A stretch of 64,000 nt of DNA from Ancylostoma caninum (taxonomy: Eukaryota; Nematoda; Chromadorea; Rhabditida; Ancylostomatidae), in the NCBI GenBank assembly GCA_037903475.1, contig JBAJFG010000002.1:2170001-2234000 (forward strand), in the 5' to 3' direction. Below are positions 36,401-46,798 of this stretch, in pieces. The notes beneath the pieces are model-generated. The model was not told the DNA's origin and did not search any database. It saw nothing but the letters and a program-made list of their open reading frames with translations. The stretch's first letter is position 1. Each line of letters opens with the position of its first letter. Position numbers and translations under genes: made by a program.

Positions 36401-37196
36401 ACCAGTAGCTTAAAAGCGAAACTACCAATGCCAAACATGTTACCGGAAATTCTCACTTGTCGTGCTTATTCAGGTCATTTCTAGACGTTTTTAAACGCTC
36501 TAACACGAGAAATGCCGTTTGGACAACTTTGCCTGGCTGCCCTATCCATTATTTACATGCGCTTGGACGTTGGATTTAGAGGCTACGATTCATAAGCGCA
36601 TAACCAAGCAAGTCAGGTTAACAAACCTAATTTTGCGTCTTACATCTCCTAACATTATATACCTGGTATATAGGATAAGCAACCACTCTAACCATCGCGG
36701 TTGCGTGGTTAACGTCTCAGGAATCCTACCTTGGACGATTTCGTTTCCTCAGTACTGAAAGCCGGCGCACAAATCAGAGAAGACCCGTGAAAATTGCTAA
36801 AAACAGTTATCAGCTCATCAACGCATGTATTTTAATGGTAGACGATACTATCATTTTGGTTGAGGTTTTTCTTCTTGAACCAGGACCTCACAGCGCTTTC
36901 ATACCAAGTGTGAATGATAAGCTAGGGCAGCGAGGCAGAGTTGGCGAGGCAGAGTTGTCCAAACGGCTTATGCCCTCTAACACACCTATTCTATCACTTC
37001 ACTTAATTTTAGAATACGTTTGAGACGGAACAGCTGGTGCAATGCTTAGCAGGTCGCCAGTATTTTATCACAAAACTTAGCACACAAAAGAAACTAAAGC
37101 TTTTGAGCCGTACAACACGGGAAAAGGAAACTAACCTCCATTACGCTTCGGTATGACGCTTCCAAGCCGACTCACCAACAAAATGGACGACTTCAT
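33407..37196 (-). CDS. NDUFV2: NDUFV2: complex I 24-kDa [2Fe-2S] flavoprotein subunit
   Basis: Seven exons join in phase to 236 residues: 37196-37136, 36408-36196, 36119-36037, 34130-34061, 33977-33886, 33802-33659 and 33454-33407. The product belongs to the N-module of mitochondrial NADH dehydrogenase and holds the off-pathway N1a cluster beside the FMN subunit. Exon 1 gives a basic, hydroxylated presequence ([20 protein letters not shown]), as expected for matrix import. Exon 2 opens MVHRDSD and contains [18 protein letters not shown]. Exon 3 has [18 protein letters not shown]. Exon 4 gives CATTPC and exon 5 gives [11 protein letters not shown], which together supply the four cluster cysteines. 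Exon 6 has [11 protein letters not shown] and exon 7 ends GPGFG...ALK. Length and motif order match the family, with no gap. Exon 1 is the least certain exon because presequences are not conserved, but it supplies an ATG, the right phase and a good donor. Introns 1 and 3 carry a pair of inverted repeats. Confidence 0.95.
35550..35687 (+). repeat. left arm of an inverted repeat inside NDUFV2 (intron 3)
   Basis: About 138 bp that match, in reverse complement, 36769-36900. The arms differ at only a handful of positions plus one 5-6 base indel. Shared core words include TTCAAGAAGAAAAAC and TTTAGCAATTTTCACGGGTC. It lies in intron 3 (34131-36036). Confidence 0.9.
36769..36900 (-). repeat. right arm of the inverted repeat inside NDUFV2 (intron 1)
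   Basis: Reverse complement of 35550-35687 with very high identity. It lies in intron 1 (36409-37135), so the two arms enclose exons 2 and 3. Confidence 0.9.
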
Positions 37197-37433
37197 CTTC
37201 GTCGAAGCTTCAGAAGTGGAGCAGAAGCACCACGCACGCAGTCCCAGAGAAGCAATGGTGCGCACATGTTTTAGCGGAGCGCGGTATTCGCTCACGTCTT
37301 GGAGGCAGCATTGACGGAAATCTTCAGTCGAGAGGGAGGGCGAGTCCCTTGCATTAGGTTGCCACTGGATCACAGTAGTGAGTAGAACACGGAGAATTGT
37401 CACCCCATGTGCTTCTGGGCCCATGTCCAATGT

Positions 37434-37517
37434 ACTGGGTTGGTGAAAAAGTTCTGCAGCTCTCACAACGAATTTTTTGGAAATGGATTTCTTTATTATG
37501 TAAAACAAAATCTCAAT
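37434..37517 (+). mobile_element. mariner-type terminal fragment
   Basis: CTGGGTTGGTGAAAAAGTTC after a TA resembles a mariner terminal repeat. No matching right end was found, and the following sequence runs into a palindrome, so it is a truncated relic. It lies about 240 bp 5' of the NDUFV2 start codon on the minus strand, in the probable promoter region. Confidence 0.5.
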
Positions 37518-37719
37518 TACAGGAAGCTCCAAACGTCCGCAGTCAAGAGGGCGTGGCCACGGCGCGGCTCCTTGATCAGACACAGGCGCTCTCTATGCTG
37601 CCTCTGGCTTCTCTGACTCTGCAGCCAACCAGTGGCAGCATGCCGAGCGCCTGTGTCTCTGTCTAAAGCCGCGTCGTGGCCACGTCCCTCTTGACTGCGG
37701 ACATTTGGAGCTTCCTGTA
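37518..37719. repeat. 202-bp palindromic MITE
   Basis: TACAGGAAGCTCCAAACGTC at the left is mirrored by the reverse complement of the right end, with about 73 bp per arm and few mismatches. Both arms include GTCCGCAGTCAAGAGGG and end near GACACAGGCGCTC. The central 55 bp form the loop. The outermost TA on each side could be the target duplication of a fold-back element. No coding capacity. Confidence 0.85.
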
Positions 37720-37734
37720 CATAGTGCTATATTT

Positions 37735-38650
37735 ACAACCAGTCTGGCCGCCCGGCTAACGCCGGACTTCCAGACTTCTACTGATGCTCGTTTCGCTCGC
37801 ATACTGCACGTTGGAAGTAAACACAAAAGTGTAAATGGATTGATAAAATCTGTATCCTTCCACACAGTTCTATCACTATCCTGAGAATCTTTTGATTCCT
37901 TAGGTGGTATGGCTTTTTCCCATATGAACGAAGTTATGCCTTCCCATCTGAGCGAAGTTAGTGGTCATAAAGAATTGAGTGTAACCCATTCATTGTAAAT
38001 GTTATCTTAAAATGATTTAGGATCAGCTGGTTGTTGTGGTAATTCAAGTGATAAGGGTCCACCGGTGTATCTAAACGGAAAGGAGGGAGTGGTTCATTCA
38101 GACACAAACGGAATGGGAAGAGAACAACGAGGATACGAAAGGAGTCAGCACACCCTTATCACACCGTTGAACCCGACTCCAGGCGTTCCCCCACTTATGG
38201 ACGCCGGCGCACCCTTATCACACCGTTCGACCCGACTCCAGGCGTTCCCCCACTTATGGACGCCGGAGCACCCTTATCACACAGTTGGACCCGACTCCAG
38301 GCGTTCCCTCACTTATGGACGCCGGCGCACCTCTATTACACCGTTGGACCCGACTCCAGGCGTTCCCCCACTTACTTTTCTTTCTTTTTCTCCAACCCAA
38401 TTCATTTCAGCAACTTTAAATGGTTCGTTCGGTTTCGCTGCCTGTTTCCTTCTGGTGCTGAAAGTTCCGCTCGTCAGGGCCATAATGAGGAAGCTCTATC
38501 TACCTCTGCACCTGGATGAGCTCATTCAGGAGGGGTCCCGCTTTGGCACCGGGATCCCTCCTCCAACGGGGCACGAGGGGAGCCCTCCAGAAACACCTGT
38601 GGACAAGGGCTTCCCCTCTGCCTTTGATCTAGACTCCCCGGTGTGATCTT
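37735..38650 (+). repeat. dispersed repeat bearing a 59-bp minisatellite, copy 2
   Basis: Homologue of 13996-15790. It has the shared block at 37738-37808 (GGCTAACGCCGGACTTCCAG), a spacer with GTTGTGGTAATTCAAGTGAT, then a short minisatellite (38149-38380), then a GC-rich tail (38520-38650) ending CCCCGGTGTGATC. The minisatellite unit is related to that of copy 1 but 9 bp longer, so the array evolved separately in each copy. Confidence 0.7.
38149..38380 (+). repeat. 59-bp minisatellite, about four units
   Basis: The unit reads CACCCTTATCACACCGTTGG, then ACCCGACTCCAGGCGTTCCC, then CCACTTATGGACGCCGGCG. The start (CACCCTTATCACA) and end (CGCCGGCG) equal those of the 50-bp unit at 14510-15600, while the middle differs. 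Confidence 0.93.
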
Positions 38651-39011
38651 ACCCGGGGAGTGGGTTGGTGGGAGGGCTTATTTTTGTTGTGTTTTTTTGT
38701 AGTATTTCTATTTTGTTGTTTTTTTTGCTAATAAATTTTATGACTCCTTCGATTTTGCACACAATATTTCTCAGGATCGAGGGGAGCCAGGAGGAAGGCC
38801 GTTCACACATGGATAGTAGAGAAGGAGTACTAGGTAAAAATATCTGAAATTGAACGCTGATCGGAAAACTGACTGAAAAATTCCGTCCTGAAAATCAAAG
38901 ATTTTTCGGATTTTCCGCCCGACATTTCTCAGGACACAGAGGAGGTGAGTCAAAGCTCGGTTTCAGGGTTTTTTTTGCTACAACTTCATCGGTGAGAAAA
39001 TTGAACACATC
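38651..39011. other. stretch without a recognisable gene
   Basis: T-rich runs and no recognised feature. Confidence 0.5.
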
Positions 39012-39226
39012 TAGAGTGAACGTCAATAGCGTAGATCCCTCTACGGCCTCGACAAGTACGGTGCGCATCCGTGCCGCGCGCGCCGGAATCGATGATGAAG
39101 AACGTGAAAAGATCACTTAATTAAGAGAAAAAGCGCTCAAAATAGCATTTGGGCCGCTGACAAATGTCGATTCCGTCGCGCGTCCTTGTCGAGGCCGTGG
39201 AAGGTTACCACCATCGACCCCCCTCT
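39012..39226. mobile_element. fold-back MITE, copy B
   Basis: Same family as 9200-9464 and the split copy at 54256-55441. The left end has TGAACGTCAATAGCG and ACGGCCTCGACAAG; the right end has GCGCGTCCTTGTCGAGGCC as the inverted partner. This is the most diverged and shortest copy, so its ends are approximate. Confidence 0.55.
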
Positions 39227-40084
39227 ATCTGCTCTAACGAGCGTTTTCTGAAATATTGCTTTCTCTCCTTCTCCATATTCGTTCTGCGACGGTAAGTCGT
39301 CAACAAGGATCTCTTTAACAAAGCACCGTAGTGACAGCACAGCCTGACGTAGAGCATGTCTGTCTCTCATCTCCCTGTTATTTTCGGAAGCACTGCGCTC
39401 TGGATGATGTACCCTTTAGTTTCTTAAAAAACTACTGAGGGAAGTCTCAGTGCGATAATGGCTAGTGGATCGGTTTGGTCAGAATTTCATATAGCCTGCT
39501 TTGCCCTTCAGTGTTCTCCAGTATGAAGCTCTTCATTCTAAGTCATCTTCGGTAGGGCGTTTCTCACCCGCGTTGCTACACATCATCATCTTGAGAGGAC
39601 GTTTTTCGTTGGTGTTCAAGTACGATTGTGAATTATGAATGTGGAAAGCGACTTTCCGGTAACAGTGAAAGTGCAGGTTGAAACAACCTTCATAAGCAAC
39701 ACTGTCTATGGATTTTCAGGGAGGATCTTCGGTCATACCACTTTTACAATAGTGCAGTGATCCTACCTAAGGTGAATTCAGTGGTGATATGACTTTACCA
39801 CAGTTGTGAAGGACATCTGTTGCAGAAAAATGAGAAGACCGGTTTAGACCGATCAGATGAGAAAAAAATGCCCCCCCCCCCAGAAATGGATCGCAGCTGA
39901 TAGCAATTCGCTGGATGAGTGGTAAGGTTGCAACTGTGATTTGTCATTGAGATTGTAATTGCTGAGATTGTGATCATGGTCAAGCATGGTGATGATAAAC
40001 AGTGACGTAGATGTAGATGGACATCAACAGCTGGAAATCTAGCCCACTGATGTACCGATTTTCTTGCAGTTTCGCTTAGCCGGA
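39227..40084. other. stretch without a recognisable gene
   Basis: Nothing recognised; a poly-C run lies near 39871-39880. Confidence 0.5.
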
Positions 40085-40290
40085 AATGGATGTGGGCGAA
40101 GAAATTAGTCAACACAGATGTCGACAGATGGACGAGAAGAATCACGAAATGGCTAATGTGGACTTGGAAAAGACCACGAATGAGATTGAGAGATGTTTTG
40201 TTTCATACTTCGGCGAAACATGGATGCGAGCGGCTGCCAATGATTCGCCCACAGGGAGAAGATATCGTTGAATAAATGAATAAATGAAAA
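40085..40290 (+). pseudogene. 3' fragment of a LINE reverse transcriptase
   Basis: One frame reads DRWTRRITKW and then KRPRMRLRDV, and an overlapping frame continues ETWMRAAAND. This order (a W-T block, a K-R-P-R-G-R-P-like block, a W-R-A-A block) is what RTE-like proteins have at their extreme C-terminus. A frameshift joins the two halves. It ends in an AATGAATAAATGAA tail. It is 5'-truncated to about 200 bp and dead. Confidence 0.5.
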
Positions 40291-41006
40291 AATTTCATTT
40301 AGGTTTGCGCTTCTAGGGTTCATGTAGGGGAAATCTCTACTCTTTTTTTTCATTTATTCACCTCGGCTATGTGTATCCACCAGCTTTTCCGCTCCTTTTT
40401 TTGTAGTCTCCTTCTTTACAAATTCTTTATAGTGATAGTCTATGAAAACATGTAAAAAAGGCCGCATTTATTGACTAATCCTCACTTCCGTACTTCTCGT
40501 GCTGAATCTTTCCTACTGAACATAGAGACCTGTAAGTCGGAGGTGAGGCATAGGTGGGTAGGCCCCATAGAATAGTTCAGTCGGCTTCTAGGAATAAGAA
40601 AAACTGGAAGGACGATAGATATGGCCAACAAATATGACAACCTTCAATGACCCTCCCCCCGTCCCTCTTTTACCACCACCTTACGAGCCCCTTTGATAAT
40701 TTATCAACACACGCTTAACCCTGGTTATGATTGTGATTGAGGCTCATTGTGAACATTTTGTGTAGTCTAGGTAATGTCTGTTATTTGTTATATATGATGT
40801 CTTGCAAATTTTTCTGATGCTCGTTTGAAATCTTTCTTTCTGAATCTTGAATTGCTTTATGTTGCTTCATGTAATTTGGTAACATTGGTCCTCTGCAGAA
40901 TAAATGTATGTTGTGCAAGTACAATCTTTTCATGCACACGAATCTTGTTTTTCTGAAGAGTATTATTCAATCCTGCTCTAAAGTTTTCCTGATGTTGCAT
41001 AGTTTT
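40291..41006. other. stretch without a recognisable gene
   Basis: Nothing recognised. Confidence 0.5.
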
Positions 41007-41637
41007 AAAACCATTGTAGCAAACATGCCAAATCAAAGTTTGAGCCACTACGACAGCGAGAAGTAGGGAGTATTCAGGCTATGACGAAGTGATGCGACCA
41101 CGAGAGTGTATGAATCCGAAAAAAACCTAGTTCTGTACCGATAACATCCACTACAGTGGAAAACAGCGACTCCTAGGCAGGCCACAGAAAGTAAAAATTA
41201 CAGTATATAGAGACGGCATACAGGAGTAAAACTCCCGAGCAAAGCCGGGTATGCCCTCTAGTTGTTAATATTTGAACGACAGCATAAAAATTTCACATGT
41301 CATGGTCACGCTACTGCGAAAAATTAGGAAATTCATGGAAATTTCTTACCATCAACAGCATGACATTGACAAATTCGTTTTTAAAGACTTCATATCTTGT
41401 GCTTTCGAGTCACTCATGGTACCTTTCGCTCAGCTCTATATACCTTATTTTTACTTTCTGTGGCCTGCCTGGGAGTCGCTGTTTTCCACTGTAGTGGAGA
41501 TTATCGGTACAGAACTGGTTTTTTTCGGATTCATGCACTCTCGTTGTCGCATCACGTCGTCATAACTCGAGTACTCCCTACTTCTCGCTGTCGTAGTAGC
41601 TCATACTTTGACTTGGCATGTTTGCTAAAATGGTCAT
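41007..41637. repeat. inverted repeat with arms of about 210 bp
   Basis: 41007-41222 and 41428-41637 are reverse complements with about 90% identity by eye. Shared words include GGCATGTTTGCTA, ACTCCCTACTTCTCGCTGTC and TTATCGGTACAGAACT. The spacer of about 205 bp contains CCCGAGCAAAGCCGGGT (41231-41247), the reverse complement of the hairpin that opens the repeat at 3955. No coding frame is credible. Confidence 0.8.
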
Positions 41638-41779
41638 GGCTTATCCCACTGATACTGATAGTAGTGATGCCAATACATTCATTCAAACTGTTCATCATTT
41701 TGGCGACCATGTTGAATAACCGCTTTAACTTTATTTTTAGCCTGCACAAAGCGAAAACGGCGATAAAGGCAGTAAATCC

Positions 41780-42180
41780 ATGATTGAATGGTTGTCATGT
41801 TAGTGTTAGGCGTATAGGAAAACCCCTGTTGACATGTTCTAGCCCGTCTCCGAATGGAGGTAGAAAAATTGATGAAAATTAATACGTCAAGAAGCCGCCG
41901 CTATAGTGCAAAACAGTTGACATAATCATGTTCAGCGTATGCAAGAATCCTGGTAGGGAAGTTTGCACTCGACTCTATGATAGAAGCGGGAAGAGTCAAT
42001 AAAATCAGTAGATCAATATGTTGGCGCAAAATGGTTGTCTTATTCGTGTTCAACGTATTGGAAAATCCTAGCAGGAAAGTTCTCGTCAGTCCTTAGGCAA
42101 AAGTAGCGAGAAATCAAGAAATTCGATATAATCAATGAGCTGATCGATAATTCCCGGCGGAAAGTAGCCTATAACCTCAA
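41780..42180 (+). repeat. diverged 120-bp tandem units, second copy of the 3955-4980 family
   Basis: Three units are marked by a GCAAAAtgGTTGtcaTA-like block near 41786, 41909 and 42026, in the same orientation as at 3955-4980. They are closed by the same AAAGTAGCCTATAACCTC block (42163-42180). There is no CA tail here. Divergence is higher than in the first copy. Confidence 0.7.
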
Positions 42181-43009
42181 CCGGTCCATGCTTGGAGCTT
42201 CTGCGGAGCTGCGGAAGTTCCGAAAGTTTGTTGGGATCCTTTTATACGGCCCTGTAATCATAGGCCTATCCCATTCATTTCGACCGTGGTGGGAACAACT
42301 TTCGGTCATTAAAAAGACTTAACATGTCTGAACATGACAAAAGTGGCCCGAAACACCTTCCAATCATGGTGGAAATCGAAAATTGACATTTTCATACATA
42401 ACTCGACGCATTGGACACGATGGTGTAGATGTTTTCCGTTTTTGATGGCTGGTTCTTGTGCACAAACACACACATGAAGTGCCAATCTACATACAGTAGC
42501 GAGCAAAAAGATTGCGCTTTTTGGTTTTTTGTCTATAACTTCTTCCAGAGCAAGGCGTGAGAGTTAAAATTTTCATGGGTGTTGTAGATACTCATGGGAG
42601 GTAGAAACAAGGAATAACCCCTTTTGTTCATTGACTTCACGTTTAAAAATTTTTTTCTCACAGCGGCCTAAATCTGTAAATTGGCACCATCCGCAATGTC
42701 TCATCAAATGACGTCTATCATTAGGATCTGACCACGAATTGGTTCCTTGCAGCGGACTCACCCGGATGTGCTTGAAAATGTGCTGACCACTGGTTGACAT
42801 CTACAAGGACTATGGAGATTAGTTCAGCAATGATCCTCTTTGGGTGTTTCTGTCACCTTGGCTCCACCTATCGGCTCTATTTAAAAGGGAGGAATGTCCC
42901 TGTTGGTTCTATAAGTTTGGCAACAAATGTTCGGTTTCAACGCAGCTTATTGCTCCTTCGCAGCTTCGAAATATTCGGGCTTGTTGTGTCGCCTTTTGTT
43001 TTCACCTTC
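42181..43009. other. stretch without a gene; possible Tc-type end
   Basis: ACAGTAGCGAGCAAAAAGAT (42492-42511) looks like a Tc1/mariner-type terminus, but no inverted partner was found. Otherwise nothing is recognised. Confidence 0.4.
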
Positions 43010-43290
43010 AGTTTTTTTCTTGCTTTCTGTTTTGTTGTTTTTTACGTTGTTTTTGCTGTTTTTGCTGCTATTGTTGTTATTATTGTTGTTTTTGTCGCCA
43101 TTGTTTTTGCCCCTGTTATCATTGCTGTTGTTGCTTTTGTTGCCTTCGTTTTCTCAGGACATTCTTCTTCTTCATCTCTTCTTCCTCTTCTTTCTTCTTC
43201 TTCATCTTCTTTCTTCTTCGTTCCTTCCTTCTTCCTCTTCATACTCCTACTTTTCTCCATTTCTTTCTCCATTTCTTCCCTTTCCATTCT
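43010..43290. repeat. low-complexity polypyrimidine tract (TTG/TTC-rich)
   Basis: About 280 bp with very few A on the plus strand. It starts with TTGTTGTT-type repeats and passes into TCTTCTTC repeats. All three plus frames stay open, giving apparent Leu/Phe/Ser-rich proteins of up to 232 residues that I consider artefacts. Confidence 0.9.
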
Positions 43291-43674
43291 TCTCTGTTAA
43301 CGTATATTCTAAGCTCAGATATTTATGGGACCTTCCTTTTAGGTACGTCCGTTTGTTTCAGGTACTCTCACTTGTGTACCAGAGATTGGCGAACGTGGAG
43401 TAAACAGGTGTGTCTTTCAGTCCCATCGTTAGGCTATTCTACAGAATTCGTGCATGTCATTTCCTCTTTTCTCTTTTGTAACCTTAGCAACTTTCCTTTT
43501 CGTGGCCAGATTTATGAATCATCTGTTTGGTTCAAGAGGTGATACGCTTAGATCGGAGTAACGCAGATTCATGAGTTCTTATCGGGAATTTGCACTTATG
43601 GTCCATTAGCTCACAAAGGGCGCCTGATCCGACTTTGTCTGCAATTACGTCTTTGCCCGCAGAATGCGTCTGGA
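43291..43674. other. stretch without a recognisable gene
   Basis: Nothing recognised. Confidence 0.5.
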
Positions 43675-43795
43675 GAGACATCTTATAGAATGGTAGGGAA
43701 ATATCAGAATGTGAGGAATCACACTACATGCATATAGAGAATGGCAGTAGGGAAACATCAGAATGTAAGGAACCACACCACATGCATATCAAAAA
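43675..43795 (+). repeat. two-copy tandem duplication of about 57 bp
   Basis: The block GGAAAYATCAGAATGTRAGG followed by a CACATGCATAT end occurs twice, near 43698 and 43755. Nothing else is seen in it. Confidence 0.7.
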
Positions 43796-43849
43796 AGTGC
43801 AAAAAAATAGACCAGTAAGCCGAAATGGTGATGAAGTCGTAATTGCGGC

Positions 43850-43912
43850 CAAGGTGGATCGAACGCCCCATTAAGGAGTGTGAGACTTACCTGTGAGCCG
43901 CTAATTTTTTCG
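43850..43912 (-). repeat. possible tRNA-derived SINE fragment
   Basis: The minus strand has TAGCGGCTCACAGGTAAG as a candidate A box and GTTCGATCCACC as a candidate B box at tRNA-like spacing. The arms do not pair as a tRNA. Low certainty. Confidence 0.3.
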
Positions 43913-44799
43913 TACGGTTCATTGAACGTAACTGTCTCGGCGTTGTTCTTATGTGATAATACAATGACATTTTTGCGTCAGCATGATCATGGAAATCTAT
44001 TCTGAGATTTTCATAAGAATTTTGGGGCAGAGGAAAACCCGGAGCTTGAGAGAATTTGAAAACACGCGAATAAGGGTTCGGTTTAATGGGTTGAAGGTAG
44101 TCATATGTACATAGAATTAACCGAGAGCTAATGTTCTTCTTGACTGATTCGTGTCCGCTTTTTAACTTTTGGTTTGCAGATGGAGTCCTGGTCACAAGAA
44201 GTTCCAGCAAATTCTGAATAAAGTGGACAAAGAGTATGCTTTTTCATGGGCTTCGCAAGGAAATATTCAGATGGAAGTATTATTTAATCTGGGAAGGAAG
44301 AAGACTCATTATCAGATAGATTTAACCGCTGTTTCCTTTTTCGTGGTTCTACTTGTCTTCCAATTTCTACTTCATTTTGGTTCCATTTGGTTTTTTCTTT
44401 GAACGCATTTGCAATGCATGCAGATTGTTTACGTCTTTTTTCTTGAGCACCTCTGTCATAGGTACGATAGTGGTGAGACAGGGGTCAGAAAAGTCAAGGT
44501 TGTCTTTATCAAAAAAGTGAAGGTTGTTCACCAACCACTTCGATGAAGTTGAGGAAGGTAAAAATAGTGGAGTTTACAGAATGCGAGATAGTGAAGCTCT
44601 TTTCTAAGATGGTTCGCACCAAAACAGCTCTAATACCACACTGTTCTAGTTGTCCTTTTATCGAGTGTAGATTTCTGAAACCAGTGTTTTTTTGTATGTT
44701 TTTATGTTTTTCAAACACTAGTATATTGTTCTAAGCTTTTCTGATTGCTTTTTACCTCTTTTCCGGTTTTAACCTGACTGCACGTATGTTCTAAAAGGG

Positions 44800-45245
44800 C
44801 CCGGCGGGGTTCCAGCATTCCATTGACTACAAAGACTTGAGTTTTTGGTTCATGTGATCTGGTCTACAGCTTGTGGCACTGTCGTCGTTTGAGGATCACC
44901 AAGGTTTGGTGAACCCCCTTCCTTGTGGTCCCCCAACCCGTTCGCCCAGGGTCCCAGACGAATGCGTTCGCCATGGGTTAAGTTGGTCATCCGAGCCCTG
45001 GTTGCTCTAGGCTTAGCAAGGTGCGCTCGTGTGTCGGGGACATGACCTTGGCAGGAGACTTCTTCACCTACTGCAGGAGGAGAACGGCTTGTTTTAATTC
45101 GACATGAGCTATGACCAGTCTTGTTGGCCAACCATTATAATTACTAAAATGAATGCTGTGCTCAGTCGTGGCTCCCATTTGATGTTTGAGTTTTTTATTT
45201 GGTGCACCTTCGAGTGTAGTTCAATAAATAAATAAATAAATAAAT
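44800..45245 (+). repeat. retroelement 3' end with (AAAT)n tail
   Basis: A GC-richer island between AT-rich flanks ends GCACCTTCGAGTGTAGTTC and runs directly into AATAAATAAATAAATAAAT. This matches the layout at 17331-17529. It is probably the 3' part of a LINE or SINE; no coding motif is seen. Confidence 0.45.
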
Positions 45246-46798
45246 AATACCGCTCAAAAGGGGAAAAAAAGATGACATGGTCAGAGTTTGACAGTTAAAT
45301 ATGTCACAATCTCTACACTTTCACTCTAACATGTCAGACGGCTGACATGTCAGGGATTTGCACTGGCTCCCTGCTTCCGTGCCGGGACCCACGCTCATCT
45401 CAACACTAATAGCGTCTCCGCTTGGTTTTCGCTAAATATTTCGGTTATCTCATAAAACTGTATGTTGCGCCAGTAATCTTCTTCATGACATTCTCTACAA
45501 AAGGACATCAAGACCGACGATTTTTACCAAGAATCCACAGAGAAATCAATTTTTTGAATTCTAGGCGGGGGATTTGCGTCCTTTGAAGTTTCTCGGCAAT
45601 TTTCAGAAAACAATGAGTTGCGCAGTTGTCTATCAAATTGCCGACATCCTTGCCCACACACCGGTCATAAAAGCAAGTGCTTTCGTCCGAAGATGGCTCA
45701 GAAAACAGTTTTTTCAGTTGCAGAGCCCGTGCGATTCCGAGTAGAAACGTATATAATACTTGTTACTTCCTTTCATGCTGGGCTGAAAAAGCCCGCCTGA
45801 GACAGACACCCCGCGTAGCTCAGGTGGGTAGCGAGAGAGTACGCAATATGAGAGGGCCCCCGACGCGAGGGTGAGACGGACGGGGCATCTGTCTCACCCT
45901 GGATTCTCCGTCGGGCGCAATGAAACTACCAAGAATTATATATCATTCTGCTCAGAATTTCATTCTGAATTCAGCTGACAACTGCGCAACTTTCAATTCT
46001 CCCAAGTAAAGAAGATATCACGGTTTTTACGTTTCAGGAGATTTCTCAATTATTCTTGGCTGCATTTCTGTCATTTAAATACTATCTAGTGTAGCGTAGT
46101 ATTATTATTCCGTCCGACAACTGCGCACCACTTACTTTCTTGAATTGAAGGTGATTACAGGCCAAAGCCCAGATTCTAGGTAATCTCATGCCTATATTCT
46201 CAACAGTTTTTCTCAACCCGTGTTCGCCGACGACTCTTGAGCTTCATGTTTCTTAACGCTGTTTTATACGTAGAATTTAATCCACAACAGCGCATTCCAT
46301 TTATTTCTTCCTTTCCCCAACAAAATGCGCGTCTTTAGCACCCTTTCGCAATCGGGGGCTGCGCCCCGGGTCTAACTTATCCTCTTCTTCGCGGGTGAAG
46401 GTTCCCCCCGGGACGTAGCCGTAAGTGAAGGTGGGTTGAGACGCGTCTCAGGTTATCGTACCTGTGACCTCTATTCGTGAGATAAGCAGATTTTTTCTCG
46501 TAAGCATATTGTTTTTGCCATTATTCCTCATCCAGAGCCCTAAAATTTCCTAAAACACATCCTTGCTGGAGTTTTGCATAGTAGGCTTACTTGATAAGCG
46601 GAACAAGGATATCGTGTCTATTTTGCACCGTTACATCGTTTTTGTAAGGTTTCGATAGGTATACGACAAATACGATACCTCATGAATCTGAAATTCATCA
46701 TAGAGGGGTTCTTTGAGGTGCTGAACACGAATTTCACAGCAGTGGAATCGAGATAAATAGCCGATTTTGATAGAAAAAAAAACCACAGATGAATTGTT
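45246..46798. other. stretch without a recognisable gene
   Basis: No gene is recognised. GC-rich islands at about 45800-45920 and 46350-46440 stand out from the AT-rich background and may be repeat fragments. Confidence 0.4.

Noticed and set aside
37131..37583. 150-codon minus-strand frame
   Set aside because: It runs from the palindrome through a mariner terminus into NDUFV2 exon 1. Only the final 20 codons from the ATG at 37196 are accepted.
42794..43542. Phe/Ser/Leu-rich plus-strand frames up to 232 codons resembling membrane proteins
   Set aside because: They span a polypyrimidine low-complexity tract. All three frames are open, and there is no splice or domain support.
45800..45875. 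Possible tRNA (TAGCTCAGGTGGGTAG resembles an A box)
   Set aside because: No B box at the right distance and no cloverleaf pairing.
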